Below, piece after piece: positions 20,369-31,699 of a DNA stretch of 64,000 bases. The notes under the pieces were generated by a model. It was not told the origin of the DNA, did not search any database, and saw only the letters and a list, made by a program, of their open reading frames with translations. The stretch covers positions 868,001-932,000 of the forward strand of contig NC_089394.1 of NCBI RefSeq assembly GCF_003171515.1, given 5' to 3'. The DNA is from Pyrenophora tritici-repentis. Taxonomy: Eukaryota > Ascomycota > Dothideomycetes > Pleosporales > Pleosporaceae. Both the position numbers and the translations under genes were made by a program. Every line of letters begins with the position of its first letter. Position 1 is the first letter of the stretch.

Positions 20369-22450
20369 ACATGCCCGTGCGCGTGATGCGCGCGGAACAC
20401 CATTTCTAAGATCACAAAGATGAGGCTATAATAACACGTACAATAGCTATTATCGCGAACTTTCTTGGTGGTTTAGTAAACAAGACCTTGCGATCATTTT
20501 TTACTATTTGAATTTACTTGGAAGCTTGACGTTGCGTCCCCGTGACGTCACCTTTGGTGGAGGAGATGGAGAGCGCGCAACAGCTTGCCCAGCAGCTGCA
20601 TCACTACCAGAACGTTTCTGACGCTTCTCCTTAGAGGAGACTGCTTGTGAGGCTTTGCGCTTACCTCTTTGGGACAATTGTATAGCTTTCTCAGCGTTGC
20701 GCTGCTGTTTCTGACGCTCGCGTTCAGCCTGTTTCTCAGCCTTCTCCTTCTCCCTCACCACCTTGAGTCTCTCTCGTTCTGCACGCCTGTCCTCTAGCTC
20801 AATTTGACGCTGGACTTTAGCAGCCTCACGTGACTCCTTACGACGAGCTTTTTGGAGTTTCTCCTCCATCTCATCGTCAGCCCTGACCTTCTCCCTTGCA
20901 CGGGCCTCTCTAACCTTTCGAGGAGACCAGAAGATAGCTCCACCATGGTACTCTTGACGCTGTTGAAGGTCAAGGGCTTTGCCCTTCTTTTTGTGCTTCT
21001 TTTGGTGTTGTAGAGCCTTATGTAGACCCCTGTTTTCATGCTGCAAAAGCTGGTTTTGGACAGAGACTTGATGAAGGGTAAGGCTCAACTTTTTGGCCTC
21101 GTCCTGGCGGGTATCCTTCACTGCAGCTCGTACTAAACGCTCCATTTGTAGCCAATCAGATGGTGAGAGCCTTGATGAGCTGGGTGATCGTTTGGGCGTT
21201 CGGGTGAACCTTTTGAGCACGACGTTGGGGTCTTTTGGCCATATTCCTGTTGTTCCAAACGCCTTTGAGATGAGCGTTTCCCTGCTGAAAACAGACACCC
21301 AGGCGTCCCAAAACAGACCAAAAAAGTCACCTTTGGCGATGGAGATGAGCCCTTGAGCCTCATGGAGATAGGTGGTGAGGCGTTGGGTATAGGCCTGTGA
21401 GAGCGGCTTGAAAAGTACGACGTCGAGCGGTTGCAGCGTGTGGGTTAAATGAGGTGGAAACACCATGAGGAGTATACGATTGCGATCGCAGTAGTCTACA
21501 AAAGCCATTGTTATATGGCTCCCATGGCCATCTAGGATGAGTAATCGGTAGTTTCTCCCGCGGCGAGCTTTCTGCTTCGTGTGGCGATCAAATACCTGTT
21601 CAAGCCAGGCCAAACCGACGTCATTATTGCTCCATCCTGTTGGTGTTGAGGTTACAAAAACCTGGTGTTTCTTTACGTTTATATCATCCACCCAAGATGA
21701 TCGTAGGGCACCGTTTTCAGCAGCGTAGATAAGGCTGGGCGGTAAGAAGCTCCCATCTGCGCAACAACAGGCTAGCAGCGTCAAAAGCTCACGTGATCCA
21801 TCTTGAAGAGGTGCTCTAACCTCTTTCTTATCCCATTGACGTCGGGAAAAGATCCTTTTGCTTCTCCCAATGAGGCCCATCAAGAAGCCCTTCTCATCCA
21901 TATTATAGGTGTTTCCTGGCTCAATATTGTACTCCTCCATCTTCCCGTGTAGCAGCTCAAAGTAGAGTCTATATTTGACCTCAGAGTCGGCCAGAACGCG
22001 TGTACGATCGAGACCGGAGGTCCATTTTGAGATGAGATGGACGTCGTGTCGGTGGACAAAACGGGTAATCCATGCCTCGCCCAGCGGCTGATGAGCGACC
22101 TCAGAGGCAAAATTTTTGATCATCTCTCTCGTAGGCGGTAGCCCTCGTTTTGAGAGACTCTCTATATATCGTACAAGTTCTAGCTCTTGTTGTGGGTTGA
22201 GTTTCTGCTGGTTGGCTTTTTTATCGTTCGCAGAGCTTGTCTGGCCCTAGTGCCTTCGGGTCAGCGTAGATCTGACAACATTGTGTTTCGCAGCAACTTC
22301 TGTATAGGTAAAATGTTCTCCTTCTTCTAGAGATTCGATTTCTTCAATTGCTGCTTGAATTGGATCCATATTGGTGGAGTTATCGTGGGTTGAAAATGAT
22401 GGAGGTGGACGCGTTTTGGTGTTCCCCGCGCATCATGCGCACGGGCATGT
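20369..22450 (-). mobile_element. Pogo/Fot1-type transposon with one nonsense codon (2082 bp)
   Basis: Inverted termini ACATGCCCGTGCGCRTGATG followed by GCGCGGAACACCA lie at 20369 and, inverted, at 22450. TA target duplications flank it (20367-20368 and 22451-22452). It carries one transposase gene on the minus strand. The termini are of the same family as those of the element at 22645-29454 but clearly different from those at 2520-4392. Confidence 0.9.
20504..22369 (-). pseudogene. Pogo/Fot1 transposase interrupted by a single TAG
   Basis: From ATG 22369 (MDPIQAAIEEIESLEEGEHF) the frame is open to the stop at 20504-20506 except for a TAG at 22247-22249, in the helix-turn-helix region (STLTRRH, then stop). 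The sister copy near 29240 has RRHQG there, so the change is CAG to TAG, a CpA to TpA transition as RIP makes. Downstream, all parts look sound: CENP-B HTH, DDE_1 core (YNMDEKGFLMG, LLILDGHGSH, HTLQPLDVVLF), then a long basic coiled-coil tail rich in K/R/E (about residues 430-600). Translation from a later ATG (22123) would lose the first DNA-binding helices. Probably inactive, or active only in trans. Confidence 0.88.
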
Positions 22451-22852
22451 TAGTGCTCTAGGATCCGGGATCTCTGCGTAGCTCCGGCACGTCATAACCA
22501 AACCCACGTGAAAGATAATAAATTATCATGAACCTATGTCTATTGTGAGAATAAAACGTTGGAAATGACTTCATCCCTTTCATACGCTAGATATCTTGCA
22601 GCTGCGTCTCTGCCTCGGATTCAATGGTGCTCCAGAACACGCTAACGTGCCCGTGCGCGAGACGCCCGGATTCGCGAGACGCCCCGCCGAACACCATCTC
22701 AGCGATCTCAAATTTGAAGCCGTACAACGCCACACAGTAGCTTAATATTCATAAAAACGTAGTGTTGCAGTAAATAGGTGCTTGCAATTAACTTGTACTA
22801 TCTAAATTTTTGTGGGAGGTTGACGTTGCGGCCACGTGATGTGAGCTTTGGT

Positions 22853-25800
22853 TGATGTTGATGTTGATTATGGTTTAACGCCCTATCTGTAACCTCCCAT
22901 AGGGTATTCGGGCGGGTCCCGCCGTGGTCTTATAGTGCTGTCGCACTTGCCTCGTGGAACCTATTCCTAGGTGTTTTGTATCTAAGGGGAGTGATGTCCT
23001 GCCTATATACATGTTCGTGAAAAGGACTCCCGCCATTTGAAGCCGTTTTCCTACAATATTCTAGTATTTCGTGGCTTGCGCCTTTGATCGATGCAGTACA
23101 ATGACTGCTTTTTAGAGAGAGAAACGAAAAAGTAACAAGAGGCAGTTTGAGATATAATGAAAAGTTTGAAAGAGAGCGTGTGGGTTGTGGCATCTATGCG
23201 GCGTTCTGCCGCGAATCCTACACTGAATAATGCCAAGGAATTCAGCGGGTCTTTGTGAAATTCAAAAATAGAAATCACTCGTTATAGAAGGAGTTCGTTA
23301 CCTTAACGAAGGTCTCGAACTCTTGTGGCTGGTCTATTAATTGCGCGAGGTACGCTAGGCCTTCCTGTCTTGTGCGAGGGGGCACGATGGGGCGTAGAGG
23401 CCACTTCTTGAAGTGTGTTGTGGCTCTCTTGCAGAACACTAGGTGTTCTGGCGTCTTGGGCCTGCCGCATAGGCATTTCGAGGTATCCTCGTGGTTGAAT
23501 TTTCGGTGGTACCATTCAAAGTCGCCATGCGTTGAGCGTATCATAAGGACTTTCGCGAGTATCCTTCGGGTAGCCATAGCGCTGCGGGCGTGCGCCTAGT
23601 ATCGTATGGCAGCTGCCATTGCGTGTACCATGCTGATAGCCTACTGCTCTTATCCTGCCACCAAGTGTCCCTTGTATGTTCGAGGAGGCGGCGGCCTACT
23701 GTTCGTATACCGGATCTTGTGGGGGAGGCGGCCATGCCGTATGGCTGGTGCGGGTCTTTGGCCTCGCTGTCAGCCAGCTGGTCGGCGAGCTCGTTTCCAA
23801 CAATCTTCATGTGTCCCGGCGCCCACCGCGTTTTCACGTTGTAGGCCTCCATAGCTCCATGGATTTGGAGGAACGCCCATTGGGAGGAGGTAGGGGCGGT
23901 TCCGCGTATGCCCCATATTACCGAAGTGCTGTCTATGCAAAGTACGATCTCCCTCTGGCTAGGCAGTGAGAGTTGTAGTGCGTGTTTGAGTCCTCTGCAC
24001 GCGCCTATAGCCTCCGCATCGAAGACGTGGCTAAGGGCATTTAGTGAGCCTTGTCCAGTCGCCACGGCGGCCTGGCCCTGGTATATAGCGTACCCGTAAG
24101 TGACCACCCTTGTACCGTTGATTTGTTGTTCAGACCCGTCTGAGAAGACAGTGATTGTCTCTTGTCCAAGAGACTCCCACCAGATGGTGAAATTCTGGGC
24201 AGCAATGTCCTTTCCTTGCCCTTGCGTTGGATCCTGCCTCGACCCGTCTGAAAAGTGAGGGCTGGCTAGGACGTTTCGGGGTGTGGCGGGTAGCAGTTGT
24301 GCTACGCGCTGAACCTTCGATCTTGGTATCCGTCGGTTGCCCGCTGCGCGTCCTCGTATGACTAGTGGCAGTGTAGTTCTATTAGTAAGTGGGTGCTTGT
24401 CGTCTATTGTGCGTAGGTGAACTGCAAAGCGGAGCTTGGCCTCCTCTAGCGCCACCTGTGCCGACGGCATCGCAGCTTCTCTTAGCAGTACTGCGTTTGG
24501 TGTTGTCCTCCACGCAGGGAGGATTGCCTTCGTGGCTGCTATTAGTGCCTGATCTATCGTGGTTAGGTGCCAGCCTACCCTAGTGCTGACCGTGGGTTTA
24601 CGGGAAACCCTTGCAATTCGTGGGTTCTTCGTCCTGCCCTCGTACCATGTTTCGGCTCCGTATAGTAGTATGGGCAGGATACATGTTATGGCTGCCTTGC
24701 GTAGCGATCCTGCTGGAGGGCCGTGGGCTGTGTTGGCGAGGCTCCGGAGATGGTTCGCTACTTTCCTAGCTTGCGCCGCCCTTTCTGCGACGTGCTTCTT
24801 GAAAGTTAGTCCCTATCAAACCACACCCCAAGCCAGCGCAGCGCTGTCTGGCTTCCCCCCTGCGCAGGGGCTATAGGGTGAATTGTTTGATCTTCCAATT
24901 GGATTGGCGGCGCATGTAGTCCTTTCTGGCGCGTGAGGTGGATCAGCTCCCGTTTCTCTGGTGCAAACGTGATCTTGTTCGCAGCTCCCCATTCATTGAT
25001 AGATTTGAGGTCCTCTGCTAGCAGTGCGACGTTCTCGTCTAAAGAGTGGGAGACCCGGTATAGGTTGATGTCGTCGGCATACCCGAACCGGAGTTTTCGG
25101 TCCTGGTTGAGTAGTTCAGCTAGGTATAGGGTGTATAGGACCGGTGATAGCGGCGATCCCTGCGGGGTGCCGCAGGCCACTCGATGTACAGGTGTAGTGA
25201 CATTGCCTAGGCGTACTCGCACCCTCCTTTCCGACAGGAAGTTCTGGATAAATTTCCGGAGTAGGGGTGGCCACCCTTGTTGCCGCATTCGGTGTAGTAG
25301 CCTGTTTTTCAGCAGCGCGTCAAACGCCCCTTGGACGTCTAACGTGAGCATAGAGACATGCTCGTGTCTTGACCAAGCCATCTCCACGTCGTGTGTGAAT
25401 GCGGTCGCCAGGTCCATCGCAGAGCGTTTTGGCAGCGCTCCACCGTGCTGTGGGCTTAGGATGTCAAAAGCCATAGCTGTGTGTGCTATGCGCCTTGCTA
25501 TGATACGCTCGAGTCCCTTCCCTAGACAGGACGATAGGGCAATTGGTCTCATTGATCTGGGTGAGGACTTATCCTTCTTCCCGACTTTGGGTATCATGGC
25601 CACTTCTACCGTCTTCCAGGCGGCTGGGTAGTGGCCTTGTTCCATGCACGCCCGGTAGATGCCTAGCACTAGGTGTCTAATGTGTTCCCAGCATGCCTTT
25701 AGGAGTCGGACGGTCACCTGATCGGGTCCTGGGGAGGTGCTAGATACTCCAATCACGTAGCGTTCAGTCTCCTCCATCGATATGTATGTGTCCCATGGTA

Positions 25801-26815
25801 GTGGCGTGGTTTGCGGGTCGTTGTCAAGAGGCGGTGGTTCTAGGAGGTCGTCCTCCGCCGAAAAACGGTCGAGGATTGCCTCTCTAAGTGCCTCAGCTTT
25901 CTCGAGTGGTGCTGTGATTGTCCTACCTTCGATTACAAGTGGGGTGTCCCGTTGGTCGAATGATAGTTTATGCCAGCCTACTAGCTTGTATAGATCTTTG
26001 TCGTTATTACAGCCGTCTATGCGCTGCTGCCAGTACGTTCTCTTGGCTTTTCGTACCGTAGCTAGGAACGCACGGGTGGCTTCTGAGGGGGATTGGCCAT
26101 AGTCCGACTTTTCCTGGATATGCCGCTTATACGCCACTCTACAGTCCTCTGTCCACCATGGGGCGGAGTGGCCTTTTTCTCTATTTGGTGTTCCCGCCGC
26201 GTGCATTGCATCTCCTATAGCTTGGGTGATTCTAGCTATGCTTGCGTCGATTACGTCCGCTGGGGCGCTATTGCTAATTGGCTGTACGCCTACTGTGTAG
26301 AGTTGAACTAGCCCGGCAAACCTATCTATGTTTCTCTCGTGGACCCGGTAGTGATGCTGTTCTAGCACCGCTCTCCCTCGGCTTGGAAGGACAGTCACTA
26401 GGGTGAAATGGTCTGACCCTGTATACATATCTTCGCGGACTGTCGTTCTAGCGAAGGGTATATTTGAGAAGGATACGTCTAGCACGTGTCCCGCCCGATG
26501 TGTTGGGTTACCTGCCTCGCCGATGTAGGGTATGTCGTTCTGAGTGGCCCAGCGGGCGATCTCTGCCCCCTATTGGCCGACGTGGAGCCGGGCTCAAAAA
26601 GTTCATGGCGGGCGTTTAAGTCACCCCTACAAGGCAGTTACGGGGTGGCGTTAAAGCTGTGAGGTATTGAAATGTCGAGTCATTCTGTGGCTGCCTATAA
26701 ACATTCAATATGCGGTAGCCGTTGGCCTCGATCCATAGCACATCCCGGCTGATGCGTGGGTGTATAAGAGTAGCCCTTATATTTGGGCTCTTACGGGTAT
26801 AGGTGAGCACCCGGT
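22853..26815 (-). mobile_element. 5'-truncated LINE (Tad1/I-like: endonuclease, RT, RNase H)
   Basis: About 3.96 kb, minus-strand orientation. It is flanked by direct repeats GTGAGCTTTGGT (22841-22852 and 26816-26827). Its 3' end (plus-strand left end) is a short tandem tail TGATGTTGATGTTGAT. The 5' end is cut inside the endonuclease domain, so ORF1 and the EN N-terminus are missing, the usual result of incomplete target-primed reverse transcription. The 3' untranslated part is 22853-23274. Confidence 0.9.
23275..26810 (-). pseudogene. LINE ORF2 polyprotein fragment with four frameshifts
   Basis: Read on the minus strand: C-terminal part of an AP-type endonuclease (26810-26480; LNVYRQPQNDSTFQ, later DVSFSNIP and GSDHFTLV), reverse transcriptase (about 25800-24850; ACGTPQGSPLSPVLY, FGYADDINLYR), RNase H (about 24150-23700; FSDGSEQQ, DAEAIGACRGL, LCIDSTSVIWG, GNELADQLAD) and a CCHC knuckle (CLCGRPKTPEHLVFC near 23440-23490). 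Frame breaks lie near 26609, 26566, 24806 and 23597. Each is mended by assuming one lost G in a TAGG context. No in-frame stop codons of RIP type dominate, so the copy is young in substitutions yet not functional as written. Confidence 0.88.
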
Positions 26816-26827
26816 GTGAGCTTTGGT

Positions 26828-27542
26828 ATGTATGTATGTATGTATTGTTTAACGTCCTATGAAAGCCTCCCAGGGGGCATGAAAGACGGGTAGCGCCCTA
26901 ACTAGTACTCAGGTGCTCCTATTCTTTGGGTGTTGGCAGTGTATGCAGTCTTGTAGGGTAATTTCCGCCAGTTGAAAAGACTCTATTTTAGTTCTGGGCT
27001 GTGGGGCCGGGGTTGTGTAGGAGGTGGGTGTGAAGGCAAGGCAATGCCAGACCTTATTCTCCTCCTTCATCTCCAAGTTGTGTGTAAGGCCTTGCTGGCT
27101 GCCTTGTTTGCGTGTTGTGTCAGATCGGGGACGCTGACAGTTGGTCTTCTGAGAGCTGCGGGCAGCTCTCATCGTTGTAGGTGTTGAGAGCCGGTGCTCT
27201 GTCGGATCGTGCCATAGCTCTTCGCATGGAGAGCTTTTGTATTTAGGCCTGGCAGGTGCCTATATCTTGCAAGAACAAGGAGTGTTAAGATGGTCTCCTT
27301 GTCTTAGCTGTGGGTGTGGCCTTCGACCGAACGTGAAAATCTGAGTGGCGCACGGGCCATTTTGAAAAGATTTCAGCTCACCAGGGAGCTGAAAGACAAA
27401 AGAAGCCAGCGCGCCTGCCACAACGCCTGCAGCAGAGGGAGGATGCTGGGAAACAGATTTAAGAAGGCATTTGAGTCGTGTTCTAACGAAAAATCGATGG
27501 ATATCGACCTTTCGCCGACCTGGAAAAGTTGATGTTCGGTGT
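26828..27542 (-). mobile_element. Short LINE-derived insertion (non-autonomous or deleted copy)
   Basis: A 715-bp insert begins (plus strand) with ATGTATGTATGTATGTATTG, then TTTAACGTCCTATGAAAGCC. That resembles the 3' end of the larger LINE (GGTTTAACGCCCTATCTGTA). It is flanked by the same GTGAGCTTTGGT repeats (26816-26827 and 27543-27554). The inside does not encode RT. A minus-strand frame reads MARAPLRFSRSVEGHTHS with later stops and may be the start of a LINE ORF1. Reading: a LINE relative with most of its body deleted. Confidence 0.7.
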
Positions 27543-27554
27543 GTGAGCTTTGGT

Positions 27555-29356
27555 GGAGGAGCTGGAGGCTCTTCTTGAACTTGAGCACCAGCGCGAGCAG
27601 CCCTAACGCGTTTTTAACGCTTGCTGCTTGCTGAGAATACTTGTAAGGCTTTTCTCTTTCCCTTTTAGGATAATTGTAGAGCTTTAGCAGCATCTCTCTC
27701 CTCCTTCTAGCGCGCGCGTTTAGCTGCTTTCTTAGCTCGCTCAAGCTCCCTCATCTCCTTGAGTGTCTGCCTCTCCACACGCCTCTCCTCGAGCTCAACT
27801 TAACGCTGCAGTCGAGCCTCCTCGCGCTGCTTCTTAGCCCGTGCTTTTTAGAGTTTCTCCTCTATCTCATCTCGCTCCCGTACTGCTTCTCTAGCTCGAG
27901 CCTTACGCAGCTTGCGAGGAGACCAGTAGACTGCGCCACCGTGATACTCCTAGCGCTGTTGAAGGTCAAGAGCTTTGCCCTTCTTCTTATACTTCTTTTT
28001 ATGTTAAAGAGCCTCCTTTAAGCCCTCGTTCTTATGCTGTAAAAGCTTATACTGCACAGAGAGATAGTGAACGCTTAAGCGCAGCTTTCTTGCCTTATAC
28101 TAATAGCTATTATTGACAGCAGCTCGTACTAACTAATCGAGCTTTCTCCAGTCATAATCAGAGAGCCCTAACGATAAGCTTCTCTTAGCTTCTAGCGTGC
28201 TAGCAAATCTACGAAGGATAACGTTGGCATCTATTAGCTAGATCCTAGTGGCTTCGAAGGCCTTTAATATAAGGCTCTCTGTAAAGGAGGATATCTAGGC
28301 GCTCTAGAAGAGCGGGAAGAAGTCCCCTTTCTTAATTAGAATAAGGCCTTGAGCCTTATAAAGATAGTTAGTAAGCTCGTTAGAGTAGGCTTAAGAGAGT
28401 GGCTTAAACAGCACTACATTAAGCGGCTAGAGCGTGTAAGTTAAATAGGGGGGAAGGATTATAAGGATAATCCTATGGCGATCGCAGTAGTCGATAAACT
28501 CCATCGTAACATAAGATCTATGGCTATTAAGGATAAGCAATCGCTATCTCCCTAATCGCTGCTTTGTATAGCGATCAAACACCTGCTCTAGCTAAGCTAG
28601 GCCTACGTTATTGTTTGACTAGCCTATTAGAGATAATAAGACAAAGACCTTATATTCTCCTGCCTTAATATCCTCTACCTAACTCGATCGTATGGCTCTA
28701 TTTGCAGCTACGTAGATAAGGCTTAGAGGCAGCGAGCTCCTATCATCGCAGCAGTAGGCCAGGATTGTTAGAAACTCGCGTAATCTATCCTAGAGAGATG
28801 CTCGAACCTCCTTCTTCTCCTATTAACGCCTGCTAAATATCCTCTTGCTTCTGCCTATTAAGCTAATTAAGAAGCCCTTCTTATCTATATTGTATATATC
28901 TCGAGCCTTAAGGTAGTATTCGGTGATCTTTCGGTGCAGTAGCTCGAAGTAGAGTCTATACTTTAACTTAGAATTAGCTAGGTGGCGCGTACGATCCATA
29001 GCGCTGGTCCACTTTGAGATAAGATGGATCTTGTGTCTGTTAATAAAGCGAGTAACCTAGCTCTCGCTAAGCTGCTGATGGGCTACTTCTGATAAGAAAT
29101 TCCTAATCATCTCTCTTGTAGGGGGAAGGCCTCTCTCTGTGAGCGTTTTTATATATCTCACAAGCTCTAGCTCTTGTTGTGGATTGAGTACTAGCTTCTA
29201 GAGTGTACGGGCTTGTTGTGGTGCTTGAGAGCCCTGGTGTCTTCGGCTAAGTGTTGATCGATCAACGTTGTACTTAGCTGCAATTTTTGTATACGAGGTT
29301 TGTTCTCCTAGCTCTCGCGATTCAAATGCTGCAATTGCAGCTTGGATTGGGTCCAT
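27555..29356 (-). pseudogene. Transposase remnant of the second pogo element, heavily mutated
   Basis: Starts at ATG 29356 with MDPIQAAIAAFESRELGEQT and keeps a clean HTH (NVDRSTLSRRHQGSQ). From 29200 downwards it is full of TAG/TAA stops and C-to-T or G-to-A changes relative to the element at 20369-22450 (for example TAGCGCTGTTGAAGGTCAAG near 27951 against the matching block near 20957). The pattern is what RIP leaves behind. It still shows the same gene order: HTH, DDE core, basic coiled-coil tail. Not functional. Confidence 0.85.
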
Positions 29357-29456
29357 ATTGGTAGAGTTATGACGCGTTGAAGTTAGTGTTGATTTCACAA
29401 TTTGGTGTTCGGCGGGGCGTCTCGCGAATCCGGGCGTCTCGCGCACGGGCACGTTA

Positions 29457-29706
29457 ATGGCTGGCGGGTCGCATTCCCCCGCATCATGACCGACACATTG
29501 CCGGACATATCGCAGCTTTGACCTCCGCTTACTTGTGTATCCGTCATGTCCGTCGTATACTTTAATGTGCTGACTGCCATCATACATGCTTCTTTTCCAT
29601 TTGTGCACTTGTGAACATAGCTCCCAGCAACCGTAATCACCAAACATTGTTACCACCTTGACGTGCATCAACATCATAACCACTGATATTAATTCGCGCT
29701 ACCACA
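29457..29706. promoter_or_regulatory. Upstream region of the monooxygenase gene
   Basis: The 250 bases between the pogo element end and the start codon at 29707 hold no frame worth calling and must contain the promoter and leader. The transposon edge therefore lies very close to the gene's control region. Confidence 0.35.
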
Positions 29707-31699
29707 ATGCCCCAAACAGATGTCCTGATAGCTGGTTCCGGCTCTGCAGGCGTGTTTGCAGCCACCTGGCTTGCAATCTACAACATCCCCTTCACTATCT
29801 TGGAACGGCGCGACGGGCCCCTCAAAATCGGCCAAGCAGACGGGGTACAAGTGCGCACGGTAGAGATATACGAGTCTTTCGGCTTGTCGGAAGAACTCCT
29901 ACGTGAATCCTACCACATTCTTGAGGTGTGCTTTTGGGGGTTCGATGAAGATGCCAATGGAAAAGCGCAAGGCGACATCAGACGAAAGAGCAGGACTATC
30001 GATACAGAGCAAGGGCTGAGTCATTTGCCGCATGTCATCTTAAACCAAGCTCGCATGAACGGTATAATGCTTGAAAAGATGGAAAGCGTGTTGAAGGAGC
30101 AAGGAAGATGGAAAGAGGGTACAAGCAATGGGATCGAGTATGGATGGGCGGTCAAGGGACTCGAAATTGACGAAACCAGGAAGCACGACCCCAATGCGCA
30201 CTGTGTCAAGGTCACTGCGGAGAAAGCTGGGAAAGAGGAGGTATGGGAGGCAAAATACGTCTTGGGCTGCGATGGTGCGCATTCAACTATACGCAAAGCT
30301 CTCGATATCCGCATGCTGGGCGACACATCCGACACTGTGTGGGGCGTTATGGACATCTACCCATTAACCAACTTCCCTGACATTCGCCGTAAATGCGTGA
30401 TCCACAGCACTTCCGGTAATCTACTCATCATCCCTCGTGAGGGCGGTCAATTGGCTCGGTTCTACATTCAGCTACCTGCAGGTGTGCAGCCCAAGGAGGT
30501 GAAGCTGGCCGACCTCCAAGATCAAGCTCGAAGGATCTTTGCACCGTACTCAATGGAGTTTGCTGGAGTATTTTGGTGGAGTGCGTACAGCATTGGCCAG
30601 CGCCTCGCCTCGGCCTTTCATGCACACAACCGCGTCTTCCTTACTGGCGATGCATGCCACACCCACTCCCCCAAAGCAGGCCAAGGCATGAATGTATCCA
30701 TACAAGATGGGTACAACATTGGTTGGAAGCTCGGCTCCGTGCTTTCAGGTCTTTCACCCCCTTCATTGATCCCAACATATGTTACCGAACGCGGCAAGAC
30801 AGCCGCCGATCTAATTGCTTTCGACAAGGAGCTTACGAAGAAGATTGGAAGGAAAGAAGAGTATGAGGGCGAGTTTGCGGATTACTTTATCAAGAGTGGG
30901 AGGTATACAGCGGGGTTCACAGCAAAGTACGAAGATTCCATGATTACTAGCGGGGAAAGTGCTGGGGGTAGGGTCAACCTGGCAACGGGCATTACAGTTG
31001 GCATGAGGTTCCCTAGTGCTCAAGTTATCCGGTTCTGTGACTGCAAGGCCATACAGCTGCAGAGTGTGATCAAAAGTGATGCAAAATGGAGGGTCGTAGT
31101 GTTTGGAGGTGACATCAACCAGCCAGATCATCATGCGCAATTGCGCAAGGTAGGACAGCATCATCCACTTAACTATTCATCATGCTCACAACTTGTAGCT
31201 CGCAAACACCCTTGAGGCAATAGCGCGGAGATACACACCGGCCACAAACTACATTGACAGCGTGATCGAGTCTATCCTGGTCCTCACGACCAAATTCACC
31301 GAAACAAAGCAAGAGCACATACCAGATTACTTCTGGCCTAAGAGTGGGAAGTGGGGAATACGAGGTATGTGTCTTCTCAACAAGCCTTCTCACTCTGTCC
31401 TTACATCCCTGCCAGATCTACACAAGACATACATCGACGACGAGCACTACAACTCTGGCCACGGCCACGCATACCAAAAGTACGGTGTTGATCCCTCCGC
31501 TGGTGCGATTGTGCTGGTGCGACCAGATCAATGTAAGCCAGCCTCCCCAAACTAATTAGCAGTGACGAGCGCATGATGCTAATAGCATGCAGATGTTTCC
31601 AAAGTCACGACTCTTGACGATTTGTCTGGTATCTCAAAGTTCTTCGAGGGCTGTTTGCTCGAGCAGGTACCAAGGTTGAATGCAGGCGCGAGGCTGTAA
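29707..31699 (+). CDS. Flavin-dependent phenol 2-monooxygenase-like enzyme (4 exons, 610 aa)
   Basis: Exons 29707-31149, 31199-31364, 31416-31532 and 31593-31699 join in frame (introns 49, 51 and 60 nt; GTAGGA, GTATGT, GTAAGC donors). FAD motifs of the p-hydroxybenzoate hydroxylase fold are visible: GSGSAG (residues about 10-15, dinucleotide fold), CDGAHSTIRKAL (about 187, DG motif) and TGDACHTHSPKAGQGMN (about 310, GD motif). The last 180 residues fit the thioredoxin-like C-terminal dimerisation domain of phenol hydroxylases (FCDCKAIQLQSVIKSDAKWR, then KYGVDPSAGAIVLVRPDQYV). Known reaction for the family: NADPH- and oxygen-dependent ring hydroxylation of phenols. The exact substrate is not readable. 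It stands alone, with no cluster of catabolic neighbours. Complete. Confidence 0.9.

Larger units (their letters stand above)
22645..29454 (-). mobile_element. Second pogo element, RIP-like decay, carrying two nested LINEs
   Basis: The outer ends are 52-bp inverted repeats beginning ACGTGCCCGTGCGCGAGACG at 22645 and, inverted, ending at 29454. They are identical by eye over 52 bases. TA flanks both sides (22643-22644 and 29455-29456). Removing the two LINE insertions leaves about 2.1 kb, similar to the neighbouring element. The interior left part (22697-22852) and right part (27555-29400) align to the 3' and 5' parts of that element's transposase gene. Confidence 0.88.

Noticed and set aside
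23275..24815. Programmed frameshifting as the cause of LINE breaks
   Set aside because: Four separate breaks, one inside the endonuclease and one beyond RNase H, do not fit a single programmed event. Lost bases or sequencing errors are simpler.
24933..25631. 232-aa open frame on the plus strand inside the LINE
   Set aside because: Antisense shadow of the reverse transcriptase; composition follows the opposite strand.
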